Shown here in pieces: positions 1 to 7,922 of a DNA stretch of 64,000 nucleotides; position 1 is the first letter of the stretch; each line of letters opens with the position of its first letter. The translations under genes were made by a program, and so were the position numbers. The stretch comes from Streptomyces sp. CB02959. GTDB taxonomy: Bacteria; Actinomycetota; Actinomycetes; Streptomycetales; Streptomycetaceae. Location of the stretch: positions 109,785 to 173,784 of the forward strand of contig NZ_NNBP01000006.1 in NCBI RefSeq assembly GCF_002803155.1. The letters run 5' to 3'. The notes beneath the pieces were generated by a model. The model saw nothing but the letters and a program-made list of their open reading frames with translations, was not told where the DNA came from and ran no database searches.

Positions 1-340
1 GCTCGTCGATGTGCGGGCCGACCGGGTGCTGGAGCAGGATGCCGTGCACGCCGGGGTCGGCCGACAACTCCCCGATGGTGTCGACGAGTTGGGCGGTGGT
101 GGTGTCGGCGGGGAGCGCGATGTGCCGCGACTGGATGCCGGCCTTGGCACAGCGGTTGCGCTTCATCCGGACGTAGGTCACCGAGGCGGGGTCGTCGCCC
201 ACGAGGACGGTGGCCAGGCAGGGGGCCTGCCCGGTGCGCGCGGTGAGCGCCGCGGCGCGTTCGGCGGCCTCCTCGACCATGCGGCGGGCGAGCGCGCTGC
301 CGTCCATCAGGCGGGCGGTGGGGGACGTGGTCTGCGACAT
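1..340 (-). CDS. folD: FolD-like methylenetetrahydrofolate dehydrogenase/cyclohydrolase (5' part only)
   Basis: The gene reads leftward off the window edge, so only the first 113 residues are present. They match the catalytic N-terminal domain of the FolD family, which interconverts methylene-, methenyl- and formyl-tetrahydrofolate in the cytosol. Visible hallmarks are the Y-x-x-x-K motif (YVRMK, residues 56-60, K60 being the catalytic lysine), VGDDPAS just before it, and VHGILLQHPV near the end. Most housekeeping FolD proteins have Q-L-P at the last motif; QHP suggests a divergent FolD-like paralog. A strong ribosome site (AGGAGG, 4 nt before ATG) fixes the start. The C-terminal NADP domain lies outside the window, so integrity cannot be judged. 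Confidence 0.88.
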   Translation of the reverse strand, partial: MSQTTSPTARLMDGSALARRMVEEAAERAAALTARTGQAPCLATVLVGDDPASVTYVRMKRNRCAKAGIQSRHIALPADTTTAQLVDTIGELSADPGVHGILLQHPVGPHIDE

Positions 341-523
341 GGCGCCTCCTGAGCGTCGTACGTCGTACGGGATCGCCCAGGCGCACGGCATTGACCAAGC
401 AGGTCGAGCCGCTCCCCGGTGGTAACCCACCCAAGCGCCAGTCACGGCTCGCGCACCACTGTAGGCGATGGCCGCGCGGCGACGGGAACGGGCGTTCGTC
501 CGCGGTGGTGCCGGCCCCGGGCG

Positions 524-1585
524 TCAGGGCGACTGCTGGCCGGGGCTGGAGGTGTACGGCGAGGTGGCGGCCTCCCACTGGCTGAGGATGCCGTCCCAGT
601 CGTGCTGGGCGACGGTGACGGCGCTGGGGTCCCAGGCGGGCGCCTGGGCCACCGGTGGCGGATGGGGCGCCCAGGGGTTGTGGGGCTCCTGTGGCGCCCA
701 GGAGGCGTAGGGGTCCTGGGCCGTCGCCCAGGGAGCGGGATGGGTCGGCGACCCCCAGGTCGCGTGCGGCTCGTACGGGGGCGGGGGCGGCGCCGACTCG
801 GTGCGCGCGAGGTGGCCGGGGTCCGAGGGGGCCGCTGGTTGGCCGTCGGTCATCCGTCGGTGGCGGCCGATCCGGTCCGGGGAGGAGGGGCGGGCGGTGT
901 GGGACTCGACGGCTAGTTGGTGCGCGCGGGCGGCCAGGAGGGCCACGTCCAGGCCCAGTTCGGCGGCGAGCGCGCTGAGGTCGGCGCCGGTGTGGTGGCT
1001 GTGCACCAGGACCGCGTCCAGCGCCGGTGACCAGGCAGGTTCGGTGACGGGTCCGGGCATGGGGGCAGGGGCGGGGGCGGGCGCGGGTGGAACCGGGCGG
1101 GGCGGAACCCGGGGGACGGCGTCGGCCGGGGCGGCCGGGGCGGCGGGAACGGAGGTCACGCTGCCGGCGGTGGTGGCCCGGGGCCAGCCGTTCCCGATCG
1201 CGGCCGCCGCCGCGGCGGCGGCCGCGGCGGCGACGGCCGGCGGGGTGGGGCGGGCCGGCTCGGGCCTCTCCGGCTTCTCCTGGGCGTCGGACCGGCGCGC
1301 GGCCCGGCGCTCCCGGGCCGACTCGTCGAGCAGGCTCTTGGCCACCGCGCGGGCGTCGTCCTTGCCGACGGTACGGCGGGCCAGGCGCACCTCGCGGGCG
1401 TCGAGGCCGAGCAGGTCGGCGACCACTTCGTCGCTGCCCACGGTCACCGCGAAGGCGGCCAGGGTCCGCGAACGGCGGGCCTCGGCCTCGTCGAGGAGTC
1501 CTTGCGTCCGGCGGACCTCGTCATCGCTGATGCAAAACGCCTGTGCGAGTACCGCGTGGCGCTCCCACAACTCCCTCGGTTCCAT
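524..1585 (-). CDS. Hypothetical protein with HTH-like N-terminus and Ala/Pro-rich tail
   Basis: No function is recognised for this 353-residue protein. Residues 1-95 are charged and helical and contain a stretch resembling a helix-turn-helix (VADLLGLDAREVRLARR). A second similar stretch (LSALAAELGLDVALLAARA) follows near residue 210. Between them is a Pro/Ala-rich linker that includes a run of about twelve alanines. The C-terminus is a Trp/Pro-rich low-complexity tail with repeated W-A-P motifs. No signal peptide or membrane segment is visible. The ATG has no convincing ribosome site. A DNA- or protein-binding adaptor role is only an inference from the two HTH-like stretches. Confidence 0.7.
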   Translation of the reverse strand: MEPRELWERHAVLAQAFCISDDEVRRTQGLLDEAEARRSRTLAAFAVTVGSDEVVADLLGLDAREVRLARRTVGKDDARAVAKSLLDESARERRAARRSDAQEKPERPEPARPTPPAVAAAAAAAAAAAIGNGWPRATTAGSVTSVPAAPAAPADAVPRVPPRPVPPAPAPAPAPMPGPVTEPAWSPALDAVLVHSHHTGADLSALAAELGLDVALLAARAHQLAVESHTARPSSPDRIGRHRRMTDGQPAAPSDPGHLARTESAPPPPPYEPHATWGSPTHPAPWATAQDPYASWAPQEPHNPWAPHPPPVAQAPAWDPSAVTVAQHDWDGILSQWEAATSPYTSSPGQQSP

Positions 1586-1718
1586 GTCAGCGACAACGGT
1601 TTTTGGCCGGTGTTGGTCCGGTTCTCAACGAGAGATCACTGTAAGAGGTGATATTCCCTGCATCGCGCGCAGTACTTTGGGATGTTATGAGAGGGAGCGC
1701 TAGGGGCCGACCGGGGGC

Positions 1719-2159
1719 GTGCGCAGTGACCGATCGACCGGACACATCGTTTCTACGGCCATGAGTGCTCCGTCTTCCGTCACCGTTGCCGGCCACGGCC
1801 GGACCGCTTTCGTCCCGCGCCCGCCGGTGGACCGGCCCGCTCGCCCCGGCGCGGAGGTCATCCCCGCACCGCCGCGGATCAACGCAGAAGTCGTCCGGCA
1901 GACGCCCCTGTACGCGGGGCTGGTGAAGATCTGGACGGAACGGGCCGCGACGGTGCCCGGGGTCGCCGATCCGGAGTGGCAGCGGCTGGTGTCGTACCGG
2001 GCGCTGATGGAGGAGACCGAGCTCGCGCTCACCGCGCTGCGGCCGCACCGGGCCCCGGACGTGCTGCCGGCGCGCCGGTCGATTCCGGTCCCGACCGCCC
2101 CGTACGGGACCGAACTCGCTTCGGCGCACGGCGGGTTGAGACCGGTGGCCCATCCGTAG
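1719..2159 (+). CDS. Small conserved-type hypothetical protein
   Basis: The 146-residue protein has a disordered Pro/Arg-rich N-terminus, then a helical middle part (LYAGLVKIWTERAATVPGVA and the WQRLVSYRALMEETELALTA segment) and a basic Pro-rich end. The GTG at 1719 is preceded by a purine-rich stretch; an in-frame ATG at 1761 (MSAPSSVTVAG) is an equally plausible start. It is divergent from the HTH-like hypothetical gene and ends just before a strong hairpin. No catalytic motif, signal peptide or membrane span is seen, and the function is unknown. Confidence 0.65.
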   Translation: MRSDRSTGHIVSTAMSAPSSVTVAGHGRTAFVPRPPVDRPARPGAEVIPAPPRINAEVVRQTPLYAGLVKIWTERAATVPGVADPEWQRLVSYRALMEETELALTALRPHRAPDVLPARRSIPVPTAPYGTELASAHGGLRPVAHP

Positions 2160-2187
2160 CGCCCCGGGGCGTTGCGCCGACATGCCG

Positions 2188-2216
2188 GTGGGCCCGGGTA
2201 CCAGCCCCGGGCCCAC
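2188..2216. terminator. Bidirectional terminator hairpin
   Basis: An 11-bp perfect GC stem (GTGGGCCCGGG pairing with CCCGGGCCCAC) encloses a 7-nt loop. It lies between the convergent gene ending at 2159 and the one ending at 2241, so it can serve both. Confidence 0.75.
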
Positions 2217-2240
2217 TGAGGTGGCGACGCGGCCGAGCGC

Positions 2241-2705
2241 CTAGAGGAGCCCGAGGAAGTCGAGGCCGAGGAGGCCGTTCCGGCCCAGGCCGTCGGCCCG
2301 GTGCTCCTCCTCGGTGCCGCGGCGACGCGAGTCGTCCTTGCGGCGGTCGTCGTTCTTGCGGCGGCCGTACGTCTCGTCGCCCCGGCCGGAGTCATCGTCG
2401 TCGTAGCGGCGGTTGTCGCCGCCGCGCCCGTAGTCGTCATCGTCGCGGCGGTTGTCGTTGCTGCGCCCGTAGTCGTCGTCGTAGCGGCCATGCCCGTGCC
2501 GGCCCTCGTGAGCGACGCGGTGCGCCTTCCGACCTCCGTGGCTGCCGCCGTGGGCGTGGCGACCGTGGTGGCACTGGCCGTGTCCGGAGCACAGCGCGGC
2601 CGGGGCGTTGCCGGGGGCCGCGGTCGCGGCGCCCGCCGCCGGGACCACCAGGGCGGCCGCGGCGAGACCGGCCACCGCGAGCCCGCGGGGAATCGAACGA
2701 AGCAT
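2241..2705 (-). CDS. Secreted His- and Asp/Arg-rich low-complexity protein
   Basis: The 154-residue protein starts with a clear Sec signal peptide (basic MLRSIPRG, then a hydrophobic run ending AAGAATAAPG, cleavage probably after ATAA). The mature part opens with a His/Gly segment (CSGHGQCHHGRHAHGG). It continues with imperfect Asp/Arg repeats such as DDDYGR and NRRDDDDYGR and ends in a hydrophobic GLLGLDFLGLL tail. AAAGGTGG upstream of the ATG at 2705 supports this start. Such charged repeats suggest an extracellular metal- or polymer-binding protein, but no known domain is seen and the role is unknown. Confidence 0.75.
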   Translation of the reverse strand: MLRSIPRGLAVAGLAAAALVVPAAGAATAAPGNAPAALCSGHGQCHHGRHAHGGSHGGRKAHRVAHEGRHGHGRYDDDYGRSNDNRRDDDDYGRGGDNRRYDDDDSGRGDETYGRRKNDDRRKDDSRRRGTEEEHRADGLGRNGLLGLDFLGLL

Positions 2706-2862
2706 TGTTCCACCTTTACTCAGCTGGGCAGAAAAGGAACCTTCTCCTGCAAGCGCGACAATAGGTCGGCCATCCGGCCCCGCACGGCGACCCGCCGGAG
2801 GGTCACCGGAACGCAGCACGGGCCGGGTCGCACCGCGGCACCGCGCCCCGGCCCGGACGGTG

Positions 2863-3483
2863 TCACTCCGGCTTCGGCAGGCTCTCCAGCAAGGTGCCCA
2901 GCGCCTCCCCCACCAGTTGGCAGACGGTGTCCGGATCGGCGCTGGCCAACGGCTCCTTGCCGACCACCACCCGCATCAAACCGATGCCCAGCAGCCAGGA
3001 CAGCGCCAGATCGCCGCGCAGCGCGCCGTCGTCGGCCCGGGAGAGGGTGGCCAGCACGTCGGCGTACTCGTCGCCAAGTCCCCGCAACGCTTCGGCGATT
3101 TCGTCGCTGCCGCCGATGGAGCGGAGGCAGACCTCCAGCGACCGGTCGGCGCCGGGGCCGCGGCCCTCGGCGAGCATGCCGCGCAGCGCGACGTCGAAGA
3201 GCCGCTCGGCGGGGGTGCTGCGCAGCTGCTCGTGGCCGCCGCGCGCCATCACCTCGCCGAACAGGGCCTTCTTCGAGCCGAAGTAGCGGAACAGCAGGGC
3301 CTGGTTGACGCCGGCCCGGGACGCGATGTCGCGCACCGTCGCGCGTTCGTAGCCGCGTTCGGCGAAGAGTTCCGAGGCGGCGTCGAGCAACAGCCGCCGG
3401 GTGCCCTGTGCGTCCCGGCGGTGTTCGCCGGCGGTGCCGCTCCGCGAGGTCTCCCCCACCGCGTGCCTCATTGCCTCCGCCAT
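2863..3483 (-). CDS. TetR/AcrR-family transcriptional regulator
   Basis: The 206-residue protein has a TetR_N DNA-binding domain at about residues 30-75 (RRLLLDAASELFAERGYERA, then GVNQALLFRYFGSKKALF with the typical recognition-helix pattern). An all-helical ligand and dimer domain follows, ending near VGEALGTLLESLPKPE. The ATG at 3483 is chosen because it follows a GGGAG ribosome site; upstream in-frame starts lack one. It is transcribed away from the P450 gene, and the perfect palindrome in the shared intergenic region is the obvious operator. It probably represses the P450-ferredoxin pair and itself in the absence of a small-molecule ligand, which cannot be named from sequence. Confidence 0.9.
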   Translation of the reverse strand: MAEAMRHAVGETSRSGTAGEHRRDAQGTRRLLLDAASELFAERGYERATVRDIASRAGVNQALLFRYFGSKKALFGEVMARGGHEQLRSTPAERLFDVALRGMLAEGRGPGADRSLEVCLRSIGGSDEIAEALRGLGDEYADVLATLSRADDGALRGDLALSWLLGIGLMRVVVGKEPLASADPDTVCQLVGEALGTLLESLPKPE

Positions 3484-3597
3484 CGCCACTCCCTTTCCGT
3501 CGGTCCGTCCGAGGGTCGTCATACGCCGCCGCGGCCGGTCACGACGACGGCCGCAATCCATCGTTGACCGCCCCGGGCGCGCGTCCTACGGTAGGTA

Positions 3598-3615
3598 TGT
3601 AAGCAGGTGCTTACA
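3598..3615. promoter_or_regulatory. Perfect TetR-type operator palindrome
   Basis: TGTAAGCA-GG-TGCTTACA is an exact 8-2-8 inverted repeat. It ends 14 nt before the P450 start codon and lies in the intergenic space shared with the divergent TetR gene. Size and symmetry fit a TetR dimer site, and its position would block transcription into the P450 gene. Confidence 0.8.
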
Positions 3616-3629
3616 CAAGGGAGGTCACC

Positions 3630-4820
3630 GTGACCACAGTCGACACAGCACCCCTCTCCTACCCCTTCAACATCGCTGAGAGCCTTGATCTTTCGGCAGA
3701 GTACGAACGGGTCCGCAATCGCCCCGGCCTGCTCAAGGTCCAGCTGGCGTACGGCGAACCGGCCTGGCTCGTCACGCGGTACGCCGAGGCCCGGTTCGTC
3801 CTCGGCGACCAGCGGTTCAGCCGGGCCGAGGGCATCCGGCGCGACGAGCCCCGACAGTCCGAGGGCAGCCGCAACAGCGGCATCCTGAGCATGGATCCGC
3901 CGGACCACACCCGGTTGCGCACCCTGGTGGCCAAGGCGTTCACGGTCCGCCAGGTCGAGAAGCTCCGGCCGCAGGTCAAGGAGCTGACCCGGGAACTGCT
4001 GGACGAAATGGAGGCGGCCGGGCCGCCGGCCGACCTCGTCGACCTGTACGCCCTGCCCATCCCGGTGGCGGTCATCTGCCGGCTGCTCGGAGTACCGGCC
4101 GAGGACCGGCCGCAGTTCCGGGCCTGGAGCGACGCCGCCCTGTCGACGAGCTCCCTGACCGCCGAGGAGTTCGACGCCAACCGCGAGGAACTCCGCGCGT
4201 ACATGGGCAAGTTGATCGACCAGCACCGGCAGGATCCGCAGGACGACCTGATGACCGCGCTGATCGACGCACGCGATGTGAACGACCGGCTCACGGAGCT
4301 CGAACTGATCGACCTGTGCGTGGGGATCCTGGTCGCCGGGCACGAGACCACCGCCACCCAGATCCCCAACTTCGTGCTGGCGCTGCTGGACCACCCCGAC
4401 CAGCTGGCCGCACTACGGGAGCAGCCCGAGCTGATCGGGGGCGCCGTGGAGGAGTTACTGCGCTTCGTCCCCCTGGGCAGCGGTGCCGGCCAGCCGCGGT
4501 ACGCCACCGAGGACATCGAGGTCGGGGGCACGCTGGTACGGGCCGGCGAACCCGTACTGGTCGCGATGGGGGCGGCCAACCGCGATGCGCTGCGGTTCGA
4601 CGGGCCGGGGAAGCTGGACGTCCGGCGGACCGGCAACCAGCACCTCGGCTTCGGGCACGGCGTCCACCACTGCCTGGGGGCGCCACTGGCCCGGCTGGAG
4701 CTCCAGGAGGCGCTCTCGGCCCTGATCACCCGGTTCCCCGGGTTGCATGTGGCCGGGGACGTGGAGTGGAAGACCGAGATGCTGGTGCGCGGTCCACGGG
4801 TTCTGCCGGTGGGGTGGTGA
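3630..4820 (+). CDS. Cytochrome P450
   Basis: This 396-residue soluble class I P450 has all core motifs: I-helix AGHETT (236-241), K-helix E-x-x-R (E275-R278) and the heme loop FGHGVHHCLG (341-350, Cys348 as iron ligand). Length and motifs resemble actinobacterial CYP105/CYP107-type monooxygenases. The GTG start follows GGGAGG. The stop overlaps the start of a ferredoxin gene, so the two are translationally coupled and the ferredoxin is the likely electron donor; no reductase gene is nearby. The TetR operator just upstream implies substrate-inducible expression, for example in xenobiotic or secondary metabolism. The substrate is unknown. Confidence 0.93.
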   Translation: MTTVDTAPLSYPFNIAESLDLSAEYERVRNRPGLLKVQLAYGEPAWLVTRYAEARFVLGDQRFSRAEGIRRDEPRQSEGSRNSGILSMDPPDHTRLRTLVAKAFTVRQVEKLRPQVKELTRELLDEMEAAGPPADLVDLYALPIPVAVICRLLGVPAEDRPQFRAWSDAALSTSSLTAEEFDANREELRAYMGKLIDQHRQDPQDDLMTALIDARDVNDRLTELELIDLCVGILVAGHETTATQIPNFVLALLDHPDQLAALREQPELIGGAVEELLRFVPLGSGAGQPRYATEDIEVGGTLVRAGEPVLVAMGAANRDALRFDGPGKLDVRRTGNQHLGFGHGVHHCLGAPLARLELQEALSALITRFPGLHVAGDVEWKTEMLVRGPRVLPVGW

Positions 4821-5044
4821 CCGCGGTGGCGTGGAAGGTGGAGATCGATCCGGGGCTGTGCATCGCCTCGGGGTCCTGCCCGGCGATCGCGCCGGACCTG
4901 TTCGTCCTGGACGGGCCGCACGCGCGGGCGGCACAGGACGAGATCGCGGAGGACGAGCGGGCGCTGGACGCCGCCGAGGTGTGTCCGGCGATGGCCATCA
5001 CGGTGCGGGACGCGTCCGGGCGGGTGGTCGGGCCCCGGCCGTAG
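4817..5044 (+). CDS. [3Fe-4S]-type ferredoxin
   Basis: The 75-residue protein has the short P450-partner ferredoxin pattern: C15-x5-C21 (CIASGSC), followed by a PAIAPDLF helix and a C-P pair near residue 56 (EVCPAMAI). With three cluster cysteines rather than four it most likely carries a 3Fe-4S centre. The GTG start overlaps the P450 stop codon (GTGA), a typical coupled arrangement, so it should pass electrons to that P450. An adjacent GTG three bases upstream is an alternative start. Confidence 0.92.
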   Translation: MTAVAWKVEIDPGLCIASGSCPAIAPDLFVLDGPHARAAQDEIAEDERALDAAEVCPAMAITVRDASGRVVGPRP

Positions 5045-5061
5045 GGATCCAGGGGCGGTTG

Positions 5062-5090
5062 GCGGGGCGCGGCCGGGGGCCGCGCCCCGC
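5062..5090 (+). terminator. Terminator of the P450-ferredoxin operon
   Basis: A 13-bp perfect GC stem (GCGGGGCGCGGCC with its complement) closes a GGG loop, starting 17 nt after the ferredoxin stop. Confidence 0.8.
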
Positions 5091-5229
5091 TTCGCGTGCC
5101 CGGGCGCGGACCGGGCGGCGGGGGCCTCGATGCCGACGGTTGCTCGGAGATCTGGGCGAACTCGGCGCGCACCCCTTGCCAAGCCGAGATCGTACGTGTT
5201 CGGATTATCTCTGCCGGGATGCCGAGCGC

Positions 5230-5304
5230 CATCGCACCATCGCATCGCACCATCGCATCACCGCTGATCAGAGCATGTCCGCAGACCAGAGCACGTCCGC
5301 AGAC
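5230..5304. repeat. Two short tandem repeats in the nicX leader
   Basis: The 377 bases between the ferredoxin and nicX contain no gene. Within them CATCGCACCATCG occurs twice in perfect tandem (5230-5242, 5243-5255) with a degenerate third start. An 18-bp unit then follows twice in tandem (5269-5286 and 5287-5304, CAGAGCATGTCCGCAGAC with one T/C difference). They lie about 120-190 bp before the nicX start, in the presumed promoter or leader, and may be regulator-binding repeats. An imperfect dyad GAGAT-N16-ATCTC lies just upstream, near 5190-5215. Confidence 0.6.
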
Positions 5305-5421
5305 CCATGGTGACGGACCGGCAGCACGCCACCGGACGCGGGGAGGCACTTCTCCCCCGGCCGGTTCCCCGCACGCGGCAACGACCACCCAGCCCCCGAA
5401 CTCGTTCTCCGGAGGGTCCTC

Positions 5422-6471
5422 GTGTTCGATCTCTCGTCCGTCGATCTGCTCGACGCCTTCACCCGGCAGCTGCGGCTGTGCAAACTGCGCGGCGGCGAAC
5501 ACGTCGTGGTGCTCGCCGAGCCGGACAGCCGCGGCGACTACGTCGCGGCCGCGTTCGGCGCGGCCAAGGCGTGCGGTGCGCACGTCATCGCGGCGACCGT
5601 ACCCGGCGGCACCCCCGCGCCGATGCCCAGTACGCACACCGGTGCCGGCCCCGGCCTCACCTCGGTCCTCAACGACACCACCGCCCAGGGCCTGCTCAAA
5701 TCCGCGGACCTGGTGGTCGATCTGACCCGCGAGGGCTTCATCCACGCCCCGGTCCAGCAGGAGATCCTGCGGGCCGGCACCCGGATCCTCTTCGTCTGCG
5801 ACGCGCCCGAGGTGCTGATCCGCAACCTCCCCAAGGAGGAGGACAAGGCCGAGGTGCTGCGCGGAGTCGAGCTGCTCGAACGGTCCTCGGAGATGCGGGT
5901 GCGGTCCGCCGCCGGCACCGACCTGACCGTCCGGCTCAGCGGCTCCAGGCCGGAGTTCCAGTGCGGCTTCGCCGACGATCCGGGCCGGTGGGACCACTGG
6001 CCGAGCACCATGGTGCTGTGCTGGCCGGAGATCTCCGACGGGCAGATCGTGCTGGCGCCGGGCGACATCCTGCTGCCGTTCAAGGAGTACGTCCGCGAGC
6101 CGGTGACGCTCCAGGTCGCCGGCGGGCACATCGAGAAGGTCAGCGGCGGCGCCGAGGCCGACCTGCTCGGCACGTTCTTCGAGGACTCCGGGGACACCTG
6201 GGCGCGCAGCCTGTCGCACATGGGCTGGGGGCTGATGCGGACCGCCGACTGGTTCGCCACCGCGATGTACGGCAAGGACCAGCTGATGGGCATGGACGCC
6301 CGGGCCTTCGCCGGCAACTTCCTGTGGTCGACGGGCCCGCACCCGGTGCTGGGGCGCGAGTCGTACGCCCACCTCGACATCGCGATGCGCGGCTGCTCGG
6401 TGGCGGTCGACGGGACGGACGTGGTGGTGGACGGCCGGCTGGCCTTCGACGGGCGGCTCGCCGGCGGCTGA
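5422..6471 (+). CDS. nicX: 2,5-dihydroxypyridine 5,6-dioxygenase
   Basis: The 349-residue enzyme opens the ring of 2,5-dihydroxypyridine with O2 to give N-formylmaleamate, the fourth intermediate of aerobic nicotinate degradation. It resembles Pseudomonas NicX along its length, including RWDHWPS (189-195), GDILLPFKEYVREPVTL, SHMGWGL (265-271), GMDARAFAGNFLWSTGP and HLDIAM. The Fe(II) ligands of the family correspond to H266, H317 and D319, all present. Length is normal. The GTG start follows GGAGGG. It is the first gene of the nic operon and lies 55 bp before the monooxygenase that supplies its substrate. Confidence 0.93.
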   Translation: MFDLSSVDLLDAFTRQLRLCKLRGGEHVVVLAEPDSRGDYVAAAFGAAKACGAHVIAATVPGGTPAPMPSTHTGAGPGLTSVLNDTTAQGLLKSADLVVDLTREGFIHAPVQQEILRAGTRILFVCDAPEVLIRNLPKEEDKAEVLRGVELLERSSEMRVRSAAGTDLTVRLSGSRPEFQCGFADDPGRWDHWPSTMVLCWPEISDGQIVLAPGDILLPFKEYVREPVTLQVAGGHIEKVSGGAEADLLGTFFEDSGDTWARSLSHMGWGLMRTADWFATAMYGKDQLMGMDARAFAGNFLWSTGPHPVLGRESYAHLDIAMRGCSVAVDGTDVVVDGRLAFDGRLAGG

Positions 6472-6526
6472 CCGAGGGCCGCGTCCGCCGTCCCGTCGTG
6501 TGCGCGAGGAACGTCCTGGAGGAAGA

Positions 6527-7795
6527 GTGGCGCCCAGTCAGTCCTACGAAGTCATCATCGTCGGCGGCGGTCTCGGCGGCCTGACCGCGGCACTGGCCCT
6601 GCGCCAGCGCGGTCTGCGGGTCACCGTCCTGGAGCAGGCACCGCAGCTCGGCGAGATCGGCGCCGGCATCCAGACCGCGCCCAACGCCAGCCGGATCCTG
6701 CTCGGGCTGGGCCTGCGCCGGCAGCTCGAAGCCATCCGCACCGAACCGCTCGACCAGGTGCGGCGCCGCTGGCAGGACGGCAGCGTGGTGGCACTCACCC
6801 CGCTCGGCCAGTCCTGCAAGGACCGGTTCAACGCCCCGTACTGGCACTACCACCGGGCCGACTTGCACCGGGTGATCATGGAAGCGTGTCTCGATCCGGA
6901 CGGTCCGGGCCCGGTGGTGGCGATCCACACCGCGAGCCGGGTCGTCGCGCTGGACCGCGCCCGGCCCGAACGGCCGGTGGTGGCAACCGACGACGGGCGG
7001 CGGTTCGCCGGCGACGTGCTGATCGGGGCGGACGGTGTCCGTTCGCGGGTGCGGGAGCTGATGGGCGCGCCCGACACCCTGCTGTTCTCCGGCGAGATGG
7101 CCTACCGGGCGCTGATCCCGGGCGAACTGATCGCCGCCGACCCGGCCACCCGCTGGCTGATGGACCGCTTCCAGAGCACCATCTGGTACGGGCCGGAACG
7201 GCACCTCGTCCACTACCTGATCCGCGGTGGCGCGTACCTCAACGTGGTGGCCTGTGTGCCGTGCACCGACGAGGTCGCCGAGAAGTGGACGGTGAACGCC
7301 TCCCCGCAGGACCTGGTGGACGCCTTCCCCGACTGGGACGACCGGGTGCCCGCGATGCTCTCCAAGGCCAAGGAGGACGTCGGCTGCTTCGCGCTGTACC
7401 ACCGGCGGCGGGATCCGGTCTGGACGGACGGGCACGTGGCGCTGCTCGGCGACGCCTGCCACGCCATGCTCCCCTACCAGGCACAGGGCGCCTCGCAGGC
7501 GATGGAGGACGCCGCGGTACTGGCGGAGGAACTGGGGGCGGTCACCGTCCCGGGGGTGCCGGACGCGCTGCGCCGGTACGTCGACCGGCGCGCCAAGCAC
7601 GCCGGGATGGTTCAGGAGGCGTCCTTGCAGAACAAGACCTTCTACCACTACCCCGACGGCCCCGAGCAGCGGGCCCGGGACGCGCGGCTGCGCCGCTTCG
7701 ACGGGGAGTCCGACCTGTCCTACGACTGGCTGTGGCGCGGCACCCCGCTCAACGACCCCGACCAGGTCGCCTTCTCCTACCCGTTCGCCCGCTGA
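6527..7795 (+). CDS. nicC: FAD monooxygenase, probable 6-hydroxynicotinate 3-monooxygenase
   Basis: The 422-residue group A flavoprotein has the Rossmann GGGLGGL (13-19), the internal DG motif (GADGVRSRVR) and the second FAD motif GDACHAM. By context it performs the decarboxylative hydroxylation of 6-hydroxynicotinate to 2,5-dihydroxypyridine, the only step otherwise unfilled in this operon. At the segment after the first FAD motif it reads GAGIQTAPN. As I recall, Pseudomonas NicC has His right after GAGI, a residue implicated in catalysis, whereas here it is Gln49; the protein also resembles salicylate and 3-hydroxybenzoate hydroxylases. The GTG start follows GGAGGAA. The family assignment is firm; the substrate is inferred from neighbours. 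Confidence 0.85.
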   Translation: MAPSQSYEVIIVGGGLGGLTAALALRQRGLRVTVLEQAPQLGEIGAGIQTAPNASRILLGLGLRRQLEAIRTEPLDQVRRRWQDGSVVALTPLGQSCKDRFNAPYWHYHRADLHRVIMEACLDPDGPGPVVAIHTASRVVALDRARPERPVVATDDGRRFAGDVLIGADGVRSRVRELMGAPDTLLFSGEMAYRALIPGELIAADPATRWLMDRFQSTIWYGPERHLVHYLIRGGAYLNVVACVPCTDEVAEKWTVNASPQDLVDAFPDWDDRVPAMLSKAKEDVGCFALYHRRRDPVWTDGHVALLGDACHAMLPYQAQGASQAMEDAAVLAEELGAVTVPGVPDALRRYVDRRAKHAGMVQEASLQNKTFYHYPDGPEQRARDARLRRFDGESDLSYDWLWRGTPLNDPDQVAFSYPFAR

Positions 7796-7922
7796 GGCCC
7801 TTCCGAGCCCCTTCGCACGCCCGCCGGGCCCCGCCCCGGTGTCCCCCGGGTCCCCACCCCGGTGTCCGCACGGCCGCGGGCATGCTGTCCGCGTCCGGTC
7901 CGTACACCCACCTGGAGCGCAC

